From assembly GCA_965659415.1 (NCBI GenBank), contig CBFHVA010000001.1, positions 186,001 through 250,000 of the forward strand: a stretch of 64,000 nt of DNA. Direction: 5' to 3'. This DNA is from Phaeocystidibacter sp965659415 (GTDB lineage: Bacteria; Bacteroidota; Bacteroidia; Flavobacteriales; Schleiferiaceae). This document shows positions 9,109 through 18,424 of the stretch, piece after piece. Made by a program: the position numbers and the translations under genes. Position 1 is the stretch's first letter; every line of letters begins with the position of its first letter. The notes under the pieces were generated by a model that ran no database searches, was not told the origin of the DNA, and saw nothing but the letters and a program-made list of their open reading frames with translations.

Positions 9109-9336
9109 TTTTTTTATTCCTTTTTTTTAAGGGGGATGAAGGGGCTTAGGGAGTTTAAAGGGCTCAGGGATATTCATTTCAGGGCTGATCCGTTTCTGTG
9201 TTTATGCGCTTGTCTGTTTCTGGACCCCTTCGTTCAGTTATTTAGTCGTTCAGTCCATTAGTCGTTTAGACCATCAGTCCGACAATCCGATAATCGGAAA
9301 ATCTGATAATCCGATTCTCCCTTCACAGGTTCTCCC
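9109..9336. repeat. Gene-free spacer made of degenerate short words and small dyads
   Basis: About 228 bp without a plausible reading frame. It starts with a T-run (the SRP RNA terminator tail), then a G-rich run with GGGGCTTAGGG and GGGCTCAGGG, and ends with a chain of near-repeats such as TTAGTCGTTCAGTCC, TTAGTCGTTTAGACC and ATCAGTCCGAC (9240-9283). A 13-bp palindrome TCCGATAATCGGA sits at 9286-9298, and AATCCGATT recurs at the end. Some words (ATCCGTTTCTG) reappear in the spacer at 62.9-63.4 kb. This looks like decayed repeat material, not a gene. Confidence 0.5.
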
Positions 9337-9344
9337 TATCTTTG
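9337..9344 (+). promoter_or_regulatory. Putative -7 promoter element of the transaldolase gene
   Basis: TATCTTTG fits TAnnTTTG exactly. A transcript would start near 9350, which leaves a leader of about 20 nt before the ATG at 9372 and argues against the in-frame start at 9342. Confidence 0.6.
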
Positions 9345-9371
9345 CCGCATCATAAAATTCAACTGTACGGC

Positions 9372-10028
9372 ATGAAGTTTTTCATCGACACTGCTAACCT
9401 CGACCAAATCCGCGAAGCGCAAGATTTAGGCGTACTCGACGGAGTTACTACCAACCCTTCTCTAATGGCCAAAGAAGGCATCAGCGGAGAAGCAAATGTG
9501 ATAAACCATTACAAGGCAATCTGTGAGATTGTTGACGGCGACGTTAGTGCCGAGGTGATTTCTACGGATTACGAAGGCATCGTAAAGGAAGGTTTGGCGC
9601 TTGCCGAGTTGAATCCGAAAATCGTGGTGAAAGTTCCGATGATCAAGGACGGTGTTAAAGCGTTGAAGTTCTTCAGCGATCAGGGCATCAAGACGAACTG
9701 CACGCTCGTATTCTCTGCGGGTCAGGCGTTACTAGCCGCAAAAGCTGGTGCTACATACGTTTCTCCGTTCATTGGTCGACTAGATGATATTTCTACCGAC
9801 GGACTTGATCTCATTGAGAAGATTCGCGTGATTTATGACAACTACGGTTTCAATACAGAAATTCTTGCTGCGTCTGTTCGCCACCCAATGCACATTATCG
9901 AGTGTGCTGAAATTGGAGCAGATGTTATGACCGGTCCATTGAGCGCAATTACAGCCCTGCTCAAGCATCCACTTACCGATATTGGTTTGGAAAAGTTCCT
10001 CGCCGATCACGCCAAGAACAACGGATAA
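9372..10028 (+). CDS. Transaldolase, short TalC/FSA-like type
   Basis: A 218-residue class I aldolase-fold enzyme that moves a dihydroxyacetone unit between sugar phosphates in the non-oxidative pentose phosphate pathway (or acts as a fructose-6-phosphate aldolase). The start MKFFIDTANL and GVTTNPSLMAKEG are family hallmarks; the Schiff-base lysine is Lys87 (VVKVPM). Later NCTLVFSAGQALLAAKAGATYVSPFIGRLDD-type segments are present in order. Length is that of the short family. Single-gene unit with its own promoter element upstream and a terminator directly downstream. Confidence 0.94.
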   Translation: MKFFIDTANLDQIREAQDLGVLDGVTTNPSLMAKEGISGEANVINHYKAICEIVDGDVSAEVISTDYEGIVKEGLALAELNPKIVVKVPMIKDGVKALKFFSDQGIKTNCTLVFSAGQALLAAKAGATYVSPFIGRLDDISTDGLDLIEKIRVIYDNYGFNTEILAASVRHPMHIIECAEIGADVMTGPLSAITALLKHPLTDIGLEKFLADHAKNNG

Positions 10029-10047
10029 TCGAATTCTCGATATATTT

Positions 10048-10076
10048 AAAAGCGGCCTTGGCGGGTCGCTTTTTTT
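10048..10076 (+). terminator. Intrinsic terminator after transaldolase
   Basis: AAAAGCG pairs with CGCTTTT, extended inward by a G-T and two C-G pairs around a six-base loop, followed by a T-run at 10070-10076. Confidence 0.8.
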
Positions 10077-10138
10077 ATGCCCTAAAGTGAACCGATCAAT
10101 GAGGTAATAGTTTACCTTTAAGAGTGAAGAAAAGTGCC

Positions 10139-10765
10139 ATGGCAGAACTGATTGAAATACATCCGGACAACCCCCAAGAACGCCAAATTGACAAGGTCGC
10201 GCAGGTTTTGCGCAAAGGAGGCTTAGTGATTTTCCCTACGGATTCCGTGTATGCCATTGGGGCGGATATCAATCAGCCTAAAGCACTGGAAAGACTGGCC
10301 CGTATAAAAGGTACAACGCTCGATAAGGCAGACTTGTCTTTTGTGTTCTACGACTTATCGCACTTGAGCGACTACACCCGTCAATTCGATACCCCTACAT
10401 ACAAGCGCTTGAAGCGCGCGCTTCCTGGACCATTTACGTTTATTCTCGAATCGAACAACACCATCCCAAAAATCTTCAAAGGAAAGAAGAAGACCATAGG
10501 TATTCGAGTACCCGACAACAACATTGCACGCGAACTTTCTCGAACGCTTGATCATCCGCTGGCAAGTACTTCGGTTCACGACGATGATGATGTATTGGAA
10601 TACACCACTGATCCTAGCTTGATTCAAGAGAAGTATGATCATTTGGTCGATTTGGTAATTGACGGCGGATTTGGCGACAATCAGGCGTCCACGGTTATTG
10701 ACCTAACGGGAGATGAGCCGGAAGTGATCAGGGAAGGAAAGGGAGACCCTAGCGATATTGAATAA
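10139..10765 (+). CDS. L-threonylcarbamoyladenylate synthase-type protein (Sua5/YciO/YrdC family)
   Basis: A 208-residue YrdC-fold protein. Members either make threonylcarbamoyl-AMP for the t6A modification of tRNA or belong to the YciO side branch. Motifs: GGLVIFPTDSVYAIGAD, a RIKGT segment, RALPGPFTFILE, KKKTIGIRVPDN and the late LASTSVH segment with the conserved Ser. The KRLKRALPGPFTFIL spelling is closer to YciO than to TsaC, so the precise reaction is uncertain. I start at ATG 10139; a GTG 15 bp upstream is possible. The stop overlaps the ATG of the next gene (TAATG). Confidence 0.85.
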   Translation: MAELIEIHPDNPQERQIDKVAQVLRKGGLVIFPTDSVYAIGADINQPKALERLARIKGTTLDKADLSFVFYDLSHLSDYTRQFDTPTYKRLKRALPGPFTFILESNNTIPKIFKGKKKTIGIRVPDNNIARELSRTLDHPLASTSVHDDDDVLEYTTDPSLIQEKYDHLVDLVIDGGFGDNQASTVIDLTGDEPEVIREGKGDPSDIE

Positions 10766-11703
10766 TGATGAAGGCCTATGATGCATCCGGATTTCAGGGC
10801 TCTCGAAAATCGAAGGCCTATTTTGAAGGATGGTACATTCGCCTTTCCAGCGACCGGCACGGATGGAACTGCTCCTTAATTCCGGGAATTGCGATAGATC
10901 CAAAGGGAGAAACGCATGCCTTTCTTCAGTTCATCGAATCGTCCGGTTCTTCGCATTACATGGCCTATCCCAGAGAAGCTTTCAAATTGAATCCAGAGAA
11001 GCTCTGCATTCAATTCGAAGGCAATATCATCAGCGAAGAAAGAATCTATGTGGATCTTACAAGTCGAGGGTTGAGTTTGAAAATCGACCTTGTAGGTTCT
11101 GATTTGCCCCGGTTCAGTGATCGATTTCATGCTATGAACGTTATGGGAATATTAGGTCAAATGCCCCAGCTGCCTTGCTATCACCATCTCATCCATATGG
11201 ACTTGCCGGTGAATGGTCACATTTCATGGTCAGGAAATACGTATAACTTCAAAAATGCTTCCGCCTACATGGAAAAAGACTGGGGGCGCAGCTTTCCGAG
11301 CACTTGGCATTGGATTCAAAGGTCGAGTTTCCAGGATTGCGAAGGAGTTCTGAGCGCCGTAGCTTCTCATGTACCCTTCGGCAAATTGAAAGTGCCTGCG
11401 GGCATGGCGGCTCTGCAAATTGATGGTGAACAGTACTTCTGGTCGTCGGCATGGGGACACACCTGGAATTTCGATTCGGGTGAAAAGCGCAGTATTTACC
11501 GCTTTTTAAATGCTAGGCACATACTGGAGTTAGAAGTTGAGGCCGGCGTGAGCGCTCCTTTAATCGCGCCTATCAAGGGCGCCATGGAACGCACCATTTA
11601 CGAAAGCATCAACAGCTCTGTTCATCTTCAGGTTCGTCAAACGGGAGGACGAACTATCCACGAGTCTCGTACGCAGAACGCGGGCTACGAATGCGTGATA
11701 TAA
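10765..11703 (+). CDS. Tocopherol cyclase-like protein
   Basis: A 312-residue protein of the tocopherol-cyclase-like family, beta-rich and related to the carotenoid 1,2-hydratase fold. The hallmarks are the N-terminal KAYFEGWYIRL segment (residues 18-27), an LPCYHHL segment near residue 133, and the AYMEKDWGRSFPSTWHW segment near 170-185. In plants the family closes the chromanol ring of vitamin E; bacterial and yeast members have no proven substrate. No other tocopherol pathway genes are here, so I do not assign that reaction. It is coupled to the YrdC-family gene by stop/start overlap, and the convergent menE ends two bases later. Confidence 0.8.
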   Translation: MMKAYDASGFQGSRKSKAYFEGWYIRLSSDRHGWNCSLIPGIAIDPKGETHAFLQFIESSGSSHYMAYPREAFKLNPEKLCIQFEGNIISEERIYVDLTSRGLSLKIDLVGSDLPRFSDRFHAMNVMGILGQMPQLPCYHHLIHMDLPVNGHISWSGNTYNFKNASAYMEKDWGRSFPSTWHWIQRSSFQDCEGVLSAVASHVPFGKLKVPAGMAALQIDGEQYFWSSAWGHTWNFDSGEKRSIYRFLNARHILELEVEAGVSAPLIAPIKGAMERTIYESINSSVHLQVRQTGGRTIHESRTQNAGYECVI

Positions 11704-11704
11704 T

Positions 11705-12712
11705 TTAAAGTTCCCTTCTCTTTATCTTCCCGTTGTCGGTTCGAGGAAACGACTTCACCTCCCACTCTTTAGGAATAGAGTATTTTGGGAATTGATCTTT
11801 ATCCAAAGATTCTAGATTACTCTGACTTATTGGAAACTCGGTTATCCCCACTACTCGCGTTCCAAGTTGTTCATCTGGTACGCCTTTGATGTACACTAAC
11901 TGACCAAGATGTTCGGATAAAAGCGGTTCTACTTGCTCTGGATGGATTTTGACCCCCCCTGAATTGATTACAAAGTCCAATCTACCTTTCCAGATAAAGG
12001 TTGAATCATCGACTAATTCCACGACATCTGTCGTTTCTAGCTTGGATTGATTCCACTTCGGGGCTCGAATAATTAGGGCTCCGTTCTCATTGGTCTGAAA
12101 CGAAACTCCTTTAACCGCTTCAAAGCATTCGCTTTCTTGCGGAGCAATCGACCGTAAAGCAATGTGAGAAACGGTTTCAGTCATTCCATAGGTTGCAAAA
12201 ACCTGCGTATTCAGGGTTGATAACTTCTTCTCAGATGCAAGGGGAATCGGAGCTCCACCAATGATGGTTGTACCTATTTGATTCAAAAGATGTTCCCTGC
12301 CCTGCACTTGTAAAGGAACCAAAGCTGCAAAGTCTAGTTTCAATGGAAGATGCTCGAGCACATCGCTCGTTGGCGGCATCACATGGAGCTTCCATCCTCC
12401 CACAAGGGCACGAACCAGCATCATTTTTCCCGCAATGAAATTAATGGGTAGAGCTAGAAGAGCCGTTGCATTTTGTGGAAGCGATAGGGTGTGAATTGTT
12501 GTTCTTGCACTGTGCACAAGAATGCTCTTCGAAATACGGACAATCTTAGGCACTCCCGTACTGCCACTTGTCTGCAACTCTATTTCGTGATTATCACTCT
12601 CCCAATCATCAATAAACTGGGCAATCTCAGGCAAATTCGCCCTAAGCAACTCACCTTCAATTGGATGTCCATCTTTATAAATGGTAAATGAAGAACTGAT
12701 GGGAAAAGACAT
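11705..12712 (-). CDS. menE: o-Succinylbenzoate-CoA ligase (short form)
   Basis: A 335-residue acyl-CoA synthetase that adenylates o-succinylbenzoate and joins it to CoA in menaquinone synthesis. Visible adenylate-forming motifs are TSGSTGVPKIV (A3), TYGMTETVSH (A5), WKGRLDFVINSGGVKIHPEQVE-type A8 region and the C-terminal NGKIKRREL with the catalytic lysine (A10). It is about 100 residues shorter than MenE of enteric bacteria, as is usual in Bacteroidetes. The gene is separated by about 9.5 kb from the rest of the menaquinone genes and is transcribed divergently from a TonB receptor gene. Another small acyl-CoA ligase is possible, but pathway context supports menE. Confidence 0.85.
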   Translation of the reverse strand: MSFPISSSFTIYKDGHPIEGELLRANLPEIAQFIDDWESDNHEIELQTSGSTGVPKIVRISKSILVHSARTTIHTLSLPQNATALLALPINFIAGKMMLVRALVGGWKLHVMPPTSDVLEHLPLKLDFAALVPLQVQGREHLLNQIGTTIIGGAPIPLASEKKLSTLNTQVFATYGMTETVSHIALRSIAPQESECFEAVKGVSFQTNENGALIIRAPKWNQSKLETTDVVELVDDSTFIWKGRLDFVINSGGVKIHPEQVEPLLSEHLGQLVYIKGVPDEQLGTRVVGITEFPISQSNLESLDKDQFPKYSIPKEWEVKSFPRTDNGKIKRREL

Positions 12713-12776
12713 GATTCAAAGTTACATTATAATTGGTCAAATCCCCGCAAACATTGAGTCTAAGGCATGATGTTTG

Positions 12777-15218
12777 ATGCAAATCCGTCGTCTTAAAAGA
12801 TTATATATGCGATTGACTCAACGATCACTTTTACTCCTTACCGCTACATTCCTTCTTCAATCCCATCTAATGGGTCAAAGCATCATGGTAGTGGACTCTG
12901 ACGATAGAGTTCCTCTTGAATATGTGTATGTACTTGTGGAAGATAAAGCATTCCTTACCACGGATGAAAAAGGGCTCGTGAACGTGTATCGACTTGGAGA
13001 TCCAGACGACATCATACTCATACAACAAACAGGATATAGAACAGTTCAAGTACTAAAATCGGAACTCAATATTAATGAACTCAATATCATCGAGTTACAG
13101 ATGTCAAACGTGAGCATTAATGAAGTGACCATTTCCGCTCTAAAATGGGAGCATACTGCTGAGGAGTTACCTGTGCAAGTGGAGGTATTGGATCGAAAGC
13201 AAATTGAATTTCAGAACCCCCAAACTTCTGCTGACTTACTCGGAACCTCCAATCAGGTTTTCATTCAAAAATCACAACTGGGTGGTGGTAGCCCTATGAT
13301 TCGTGGTTTTGCAACCAGTAGGGTGCTACTCACCGTAGATGGGGTGCGAATGAACAACGCCATCTTCAGAGGGGGAAATATTCAAAACGTTTTATCTATT
13401 GATCCTTTAAGTATTCAGCGCACGGAGGTCATTTTCGGACCGAGCTCCGTCATTTATGGAAGTGACGCTCTGGGTGGAGTAATGAACTTTACGACTCTTC
13501 AGCCTCAATTCGCACTGAGCGAAGACGAAAGAAGGGTGAATGCAAACGCCATGTTGCGGACTTCTACTGCGAACAACGAGCGTACGATGCACATCGACTT
13601 CAACTTGGCCACTCACAACTTCTCGTCCTATACGAGTGTTTCGAGCAGCTTTTTTGATGATCTAGAGATTGGAAGTTTTGGCGATGAGTATTACACGCGA
13701 CCTACCTTTCAAGTTCGAGGCGACACTTCCGACTTTACGGCCACGAATCCGAATCCCAACATTCAAGTTAACACCGGGTACGAACAGTTTAACGTGATGC
13801 AGAAGTTCAAGTACCGAGCAAATGAAAACGTGACTTGGGAATTGGACTATCACTATTCCAGATTAAGTGATGTTCCTCGATACGATCGCCTGACACAATC
13901 CAGAAATGGAAACCTTCGATTCGGAGAATGGTATTATGGTCCCCAAGAATGGCATATGGCCCGACTAGGATATACTTTCACTGAGCCGGTTGGCTTCTTT
14001 GACAAACTGAAGTTCACGGGTGCCTACCAGCATTTTAAAGAAAGTCGACACGACAGGAGATTCAATTCAGATCAGTTGGAGAACCAGCTGGAAAGCCTAG
14101 ACGCGTACTCATTTAACCTCGATTTCCAAAAGTACTTTACGGAAGGAAACCAGCTTTACTACGGGATTGAATCGGTACTCAATTACAATCAAAGCACGGC
14201 TTTTGAAGAGAACATACGAACCGGAGCTCAAGCTCCTATTCAAACCCGGTATCCCGATGGCTCAAGCTGGTTAAGTCACAGCGCTTATGTCACGTGGATG
14301 CTGGACCTAGGCTCCCGATTTACCTTAACCTCCGGCCTGAGATATAGCCGTATTGACGTGGCCGCCGACTTCAGCGAAGCGCTAGCTCAAATTCCATTTA
14401 CCACAGCTGATATCAATACAGGTGCACTTATTGGTAGCTTGGGTATCGCCAAGGAGTACGGTTCAAATTCTCGCCTTTACGCAAACCTAGGAACGGGTTT
14501 CAGAGCACCGAATATTGACGATATAGGCAAGTTCTTCGACCTGGATAATGGTTCAACCGTAATTCCAAACCCCGAACTTCAGTCGGAGTACCTCACTTCC
14601 ATTGAAGTAGGCGTTCAGCATCGAGTGAAAGAATCCTATGAAGTAGAGCTCGTTGCCTACTACAGCTACCTCGATAATGCTATCGATCGTCGTCCTACCA
14701 CATTGAACGGTCAAGATAGCGTGTTGGTGAACGGCGAACTACTCGAAGTTCAAAGTGTCCAGAACCTGGGAGGAGCATACATCTACGGTGTTTCGGGAAC
14801 TTTTGCGGCCGACCTCAATAAGAACTGGAACGTGAAAACCACGGTGAATTATACGCGAGGTGAAGCGAGCGATGGCGAGCCATGGAGACACGCAGCTCCT
14901 CTTTTTGGTAACATCAGTGTGGGCTACTTGTACGAGCGGTTCAGAGCTCAACTGTATCTGAATTACAATGGAGAAATGACTCCAGACCGAATGGCTCCTT
15001 CAGAAAGAGATAAGGACATTTACTTGACAAATAATCGCGGTGAGGTGTATGTACCCTCTTGGTATACACTGAATCTGAAGGGAACTTTTAGAATCAATGA
15101 ATACGTTGAGGTCAACGCCGGAGTGGAGAATATTCTAGACGTACGCTACCGACCTTATTCGTCAGGAATCACTGCACCAGGAAGAAACTTCATTGTAGCA
15201 GTAAGAGCTGAATTATAA
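12777..15218 (+). CDS. TonB-dependent outer-membrane receptor
   Basis: About 813 residues. A signal peptide (best if translation starts at the internal ATG 12807, giving MRLTQRSLLLL) is followed by a carboxypeptidase-regulatory-like beta-sandwich domain (about residues 35-110) typical of Bacteroidetes, then a plug with PVQVEVLDRKQIE, GSPMIRGFATSRVLLTVDGVRMNN-type text and IYGSDALGGVMNF, and a 22-strand barrel ending in an aromatic-alternating strand. The plug resembles hemin/hemoglobin and siderophore receptors, so the substrate may be an iron complex; this is inferred. No SusD partner is next to it, which argues against a polysaccharide-uptake pair. Confidence 0.9.
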   Translation: MQIRRLKRLYMRLTQRSLLLLTATFLLQSHLMGQSIMVVDSDDRVPLEYVYVLVEDKAFLTTDEKGLVNVYRLGDPDDIILIQQTGYRTVQVLKSELNINELNIIELQMSNVSINEVTISALKWEHTAEELPVQVEVLDRKQIEFQNPQTSADLLGTSNQVFIQKSQLGGGSPMIRGFATSRVLLTVDGVRMNNAIFRGGNIQNVLSIDPLSIQRTEVIFGPSSVIYGSDALGGVMNFTTLQPQFALSEDERRVNANAMLRTSTANNERTMHIDFNLATHNFSSYTSVSSSFFDDLEIGSFGDEYYTRPTFQVRGDTSDFTATNPNPNIQVNTGYEQFNVMQKFKYRANENVTWELDYHYSRLSDVPRYDRLTQSRNGNLRFGEWYYGPQEWHMARLGYTFTEPVGFFDKLKFTGAYQHFKESRHDRRFNSDQLENQLESLDAYSFNLDFQKYFTEGNQLYYGIESVLNYNQSTAFEENIRTGAQAPIQTRYPDGSSWLSHSAYVTWMLDLGSRFTLTSGLRYSRIDVAADFSEALAQIPFTTADINTGALIGSLGIAKEYGSNSRLYANLGTGFRAPNIDDIGKFFDLDNGSTVIPNPELQSEYLTSIEVGVQHRVKESYEVELVAYYSYLDNAIDRRPTTLNGQDSVLVNGELLEVQSVQNLGGAYIYGVSGTFAADLNKNWNVKTTVNYTRGEASDGEPWRHAAPLFGNISVGYLYERFRAQLYLNYNGEMTPDRMAPSERDKDIYLTNNRGEVYVPSWYTLNLKGTFRINEYVEVNAGVENILDVRYRPYSSGITAPGRNFIVAVRAEL

Positions 15219-15241
15219 GCCCCCCTACTTCGCAGAATGGA

Positions 15242-15610
15242 TCACGCACCACGGCGCCAAACGGCTGGCTTCTCCTTTTTAGCAAAGTAGCGACGGATGT
15301 ACTTGTGCACTTCTTCTAGACATTCTTTCACGAATGCGTCCTCTTCTTTATCGAGGATGTTGATTTTCCTCAACCTGCTCGATCGTTCGGCGCAGCGTTC
15401 TAAACTCTGGTGAAGCATGGCCCACACTCGGTCTACATTCGTTGATCGTGAACCGCTTCTAATCTCATTAAAGCGATTGTGGATTCGGTTGCCGATTCGG
15501 ACGATGTCATCTCCTTCATTTACGAAACCTCTGCGTAAACAGCGCTCGTAATAGATGTCAATGCAGTCTAGCAAATCTTCAATGGCAATTTTGGCTCTTG
15601 TAACATTCAT
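15242..15610 (-). CDS. Uncharacterised basic helical protein
   Basis: A 122-residue cytosolic protein with no signal peptide or membrane segment. It is predicted to be almost all alpha-helical and is rich in Arg, Lys and Glu, with two clusters of Arg/Cys (CLRRG near residue 25; ERCAERSSRLRK near 72-83) and a basic tail. I do not recognise a family. It lies between the convergent TonB receptor gene and fhs, on the same strand as menE and fhs. The reading frame is long for chance in this AT/GC balance and has no better competitor, so I accept it as a real but unknown gene. Confidence 0.55.
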   Translation of the reverse strand: MNVTRAKIAIEDLLDCIDIYYERCLRRGFVNEGDDIVRIGNRIHNRFNEIRSGSRSTNVDRVWAMLHQSLERCAERSSRLRKINILDKEEDAFVKECLEEVHKYIRRYFAKKEKPAVWRRGA

Positions 15611-15669
15611 ATCTCGAATGTACTAGCTATCCACCTCAATAGCCGTTTACAAACGGATACAAACGTTTA

Positions 15670-17343
15670 TTAGAACAACCCTTCAATTTCACCTTCAGCG
15701 TTTACAGAAATTCTATTCGCGGCAGGCTCGGCAGGGAGACCAGGCATTCTCATTAGATTTCCAACCACGGCAATAACGAATCCTGCACCTCTGGCAAATT
15801 CAAATTCTCGAATGGTTATTCTAAAGTCAGATGGGCGATTTCGCTTCTTGTCATCGTCACTAAAGGACTTTTGAGTTTTGGCAATACAAACAGGAAGCCC
15901 TGATAGTTCTAGGCTTTCAATAACGCGTAAATCGGCAAGTGCCTTTGCGGAATAATCCACTCCATCTGCGCCATATATAGTGGTTGCAACCTTCTCTATC
16001 TTGTCTTTGATAGACATATCCGTATCATAGAGCATCTTCAAATCAGACCTTCCCGATTCTGATTCTTCAATGACGGCCTGTGCTAAATTCCGCACTCCCT
16101 CGCCGCCTTTCGCCCATCCTTCGGAGATTTCACAGCGAACACCCAACGACTCACACTTCTCCTTCAACCACATCATTTCTTCCTCGGTATCCGAAGTAAA
16201 TTGGTTGATGGCCACCACAGGTCGCACACCGAAAGTTTGCATATTCTCCAGATGTTTCTCCAAGTTCTCAAAGCCAGATTTCACGCGCTCAAGTGAAGGA
16301 GTGTTCAGATCATCGAGCGCAGCTCCTCCGTGATAACGAAGTGCTCTAATGGTGGCTACGACCACTACAGCCGAAGGTTTTAATCCGGCCGCTCTGCACT
16401 TCAAATGGAAAAACTTCTCTGCGCCTAAATCGGCGCCAAAACCCGCCTCGGTCACCACATAATCGCCCAAACTCATTGCCATTTTGGTTGCGATTATGGA
16501 ATTCGTACCCTGGGCAATATTGGCAAATGGCCCGCCGTGAATAATAGCGGGAACGCCATGCAGCGTCTGAACCAAATTCGGTTTTATGGCATCTTTTAAA
16601 AGTGCAGCCATTGCCCCTTCAGCCTTCAAGTCACGGGCGTAAACGGGGGCTTTGTCAAATGTATATCCTACGAAAATATCACCTAGCCGACGTTGCAAAT
16701 CAGAAAAATCGGCAGACATACAAAGGATGGCCATGATCTCACTTGCCGCAGTAATGTTAAATCCATCTTCGCGGAGCTTGCCATTTGCTTTTCCGCCCAT
16801 CCCTACCACAATGTTTCGCAGGGCTCTATCATTCATGTCCATCACCCTCTTCCATCGAACGGTTCGGCCATCGATGCCTAAATTCACAGATGCCTTGGCT
16901 TGAATGTTATTATCGATCATCGCCGACAATAAGTTGTTGGCCTTTTCAATAGCGGCAAAGTCGCCCGTAAAATGAAGATTGATATCCTCCATCGGCACAA
17001 CTTGAGAATGACCACCTCCTGCGGCTCCACCCTTGAGTCCAAATACGGGTCCGAGGCTAGGCTCACGCAAAGCAGCTACGGTTTTCTTTCCTTCGAGATG
17101 CAAACCTTCTGCAAGACCTATTGTCACCGTGGTTTTCCCTTCGCCAGCTGGCGTTGGTGACAAAGCCGTGACTAACACGAGCTTCGCTTGTCCTACTCGA
17201 GAATCATCAATAAGGTTGAGAGGTAGTTTTGCTTTATAATGTCCATAAGGTTCGAGAACATCCTCCGAAATGCCGATGCTTCGTGCGATTTCATTGATTC
17301 TTTTTAACTCGGCCTTTTGAGCAATTGCTAAATCGGTATTCAT
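15670..17343 (-). CDS. fhs: Formate-tetrahydrofolate ligase
   Basis: A 557-residue ATP-dependent enzyme that makes 10-formyl-tetrahydrofolate from formate and THF for one-carbon metabolism. Motifs: TPAGEGKTTVTIGLAEGL (P-loop, about residues 65-82), REPSLGPVFGLKGGAAGGG, INLHFTGDFAAI, and FANIAQGTNSIIATK. Length matches the family (about 555). Start chosen at the ATG giving MNTDLAIAQKAELKRI; an in-frame ATG 57 bp upstream adds an unlikely leader. It is divergent from the beta-propeller lipoprotein gene. Confidence 0.96.
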   Translation of the reverse strand: MNTDLAIAQKAELKRINEIARSIGISEDVLEPYGHYKAKLPLNLIDDSRVGQAKLVLVTALSPTPAGEGKTTVTIGLAEGLHLEGKKTVAALREPSLGPVFGLKGGAAGGGHSQVVPMEDINLHFTGDFAAIEKANNLLSAMIDNNIQAKASVNLGIDGRTVRWKRVMDMNDRALRNIVVGMGGKANGKLREDGFNITAASEIMAILCMSADFSDLQRRLGDIFVGYTFDKAPVYARDLKAEGAMAALLKDAIKPNLVQTLHGVPAIIHGGPFANIAQGTNSIIATKMAMSLGDYVVTEAGFGADLGAEKFFHLKCRAAGLKPSAVVVVATIRALRYHGGAALDDLNTPSLERVKSGFENLEKHLENMQTFGVRPVVAINQFTSDTEEEMMWLKEKCESLGVRCEISEGWAKGGEGVRNLAQAVIEESESGRSDLKMLYDTDMSIKDKIEKVATTIYGADGVDYSAKALADLRVIESLELSGLPVCIAKTQKSFSDDDKKRNRPSDFRITIREFEFARGAGFVIAVVGNLMRMPGLPAEPAANRISVNAEGEIEGLF

Positions 17344-17449
17344 GATCGATGTTGAATTGTGACGGATAATGGGATAATACACCAAATATAGTGGCTGCAT
17401 TCCAAGATAAACAGGACGAAAGTCAGTTCCTAGATTGTACTTTTAAATC

Positions 17450-18301
17450 ATGAAAAAGACGCTCTTAGCTTTTGGTATAATCCTCGCGGCTTGCAGTTCA
17501 CAAGGCCCCACCGACCGTATGCTCTTCATTACTAATGCCAACGGCAATTCGGATATCTATTTGATGAACATGGTCAATAATCAGGTTATCCAATTGACGG
17601 AGTCTCCAGAAGATGAATGGGGTGCTACTTGGGTAGGTACACACGAAATATCCTTTTTGCGCAAAAGAGGAAATAGCGCGGAGCGACATATTCTCTACCT
17701 CTACACAGGAATGGAGGAAAGGGTTGAAATGCCAAAACCTTGCGATTCGCTCAATGACAACATTGTGTACAACGGATATGGGGAAGGACTATACTCATGT
17801 GGACAGAATGTGTACATCCAAATCTCTTCAGATAGTACGTATATAGTGATGCGAAGCGACAGTGCACAATTTAGAGATCTACAGTGGGATTACAACGACA
17901 GGGACATCCTTTTCACTTCGGATCGATCAGGGAGAAAGGAAGTATATATGTTACAACGCGATCAAGGTGAAGTTGCAAAGTTGTCAAATGAAAATGCAGA
18001 TAGTAAGCTGGGAGTACCCTCTCCTGATGGAAAACTCATTGCCTATCGAAGTGCATCAGAAGATGGAAAAGGGAATATTCTCATCGTGAACCGATCCTCG
18101 GGTGAGATAATTAAAACGCTTCCTTCTGCAGGAAGCAGTTTTGGAACTTGGTCGTGGGACAGCCGAATCCTTTACTATGAAGATCAAGCTGAAGGCAGCA
18201 TCTATAGTTATAGTCTCGATACTGAAGAAAACCGACTTATTTCAGATCAATCGCACTCCCCGCAAGTTTACCGACCTCAATACAATCCTACGATGAATTA
18301 A
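17450..18301 (+). CDS. TolB-like beta-propeller lipoprotein (PD40 repeats)
   Basis: A 283-residue exported lipoprotein. The signal peptide ends in a lipobox (LAAC, Cys15). The rest is made of PD40-type beta-propeller blades: an ITNANGNSDIYLMN blade at residues 26-40, an ILFTSDRSGRKEVYML blade near residue 160, and SPDGKLIAYRSAS near 187. These are shared with TolB and tricorn-like proteins. No Tol-Pal genes are adjacent, so a Tol function is not implied; a binding or scaffold role in the periplasm is a guess. Single gene, divergent from fhs. Confidence 0.85.
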   Translation: MKKTLLAFGIILAACSSQGPTDRMLFITNANGNSDIYLMNMVNNQVIQLTESPEDEWGATWVGTHEISFLRKRGNSAERHILYLYTGMEERVEMPKPCDSLNDNIVYNGYGEGLYSCGQNVYIQISSDSTYIVMRSDSAQFRDLQWDYNDRDILFTSDRSGRKEVYMLQRDQGEVAKLSNENADSKLGVPSPDGKLIAYRSASEDGKGNILIVNRSSGEIIKTLPSAGSSFGTWSWDSRILYYEDQAEGSIYSYSLDTEENRLISDQSHSPQVYRPQYNPTMN

Positions 18302-18333
18302 GTGAATACGTAACATCCTGATCATGTGGTTAT

Positions 18334-18387
18334 CAAATTATAATTTGTAAAGTTTGTTTTACATTGTGACAAGTTTTTATAACTTTG
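18334..18387 (+). promoter_or_regulatory. Promoter with overlapping operator-like dyads before the membrane protein/XRE operon
   Basis: TAACTTTG at 18380-18387 matches the -7 box TAnnTTTG; TTTG at 18353-18356 is a possible -33 box, though the spacing is a few bases long. A perfect 14-bp palindrome CAAATTATAATTTG lies at 18334-18347, and TGTAAA (18346-18351) pairs with TTTACA (18358-18363). Dyads over a promoter are what an autoregulating XRE repressor, encoded by the second gene of this operon, would bind. Confidence 0.5.
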
Positions 18388-18424
18388 TGTAAATCAAACA
18401 CAACATCAACAAAAACAAAAACGC

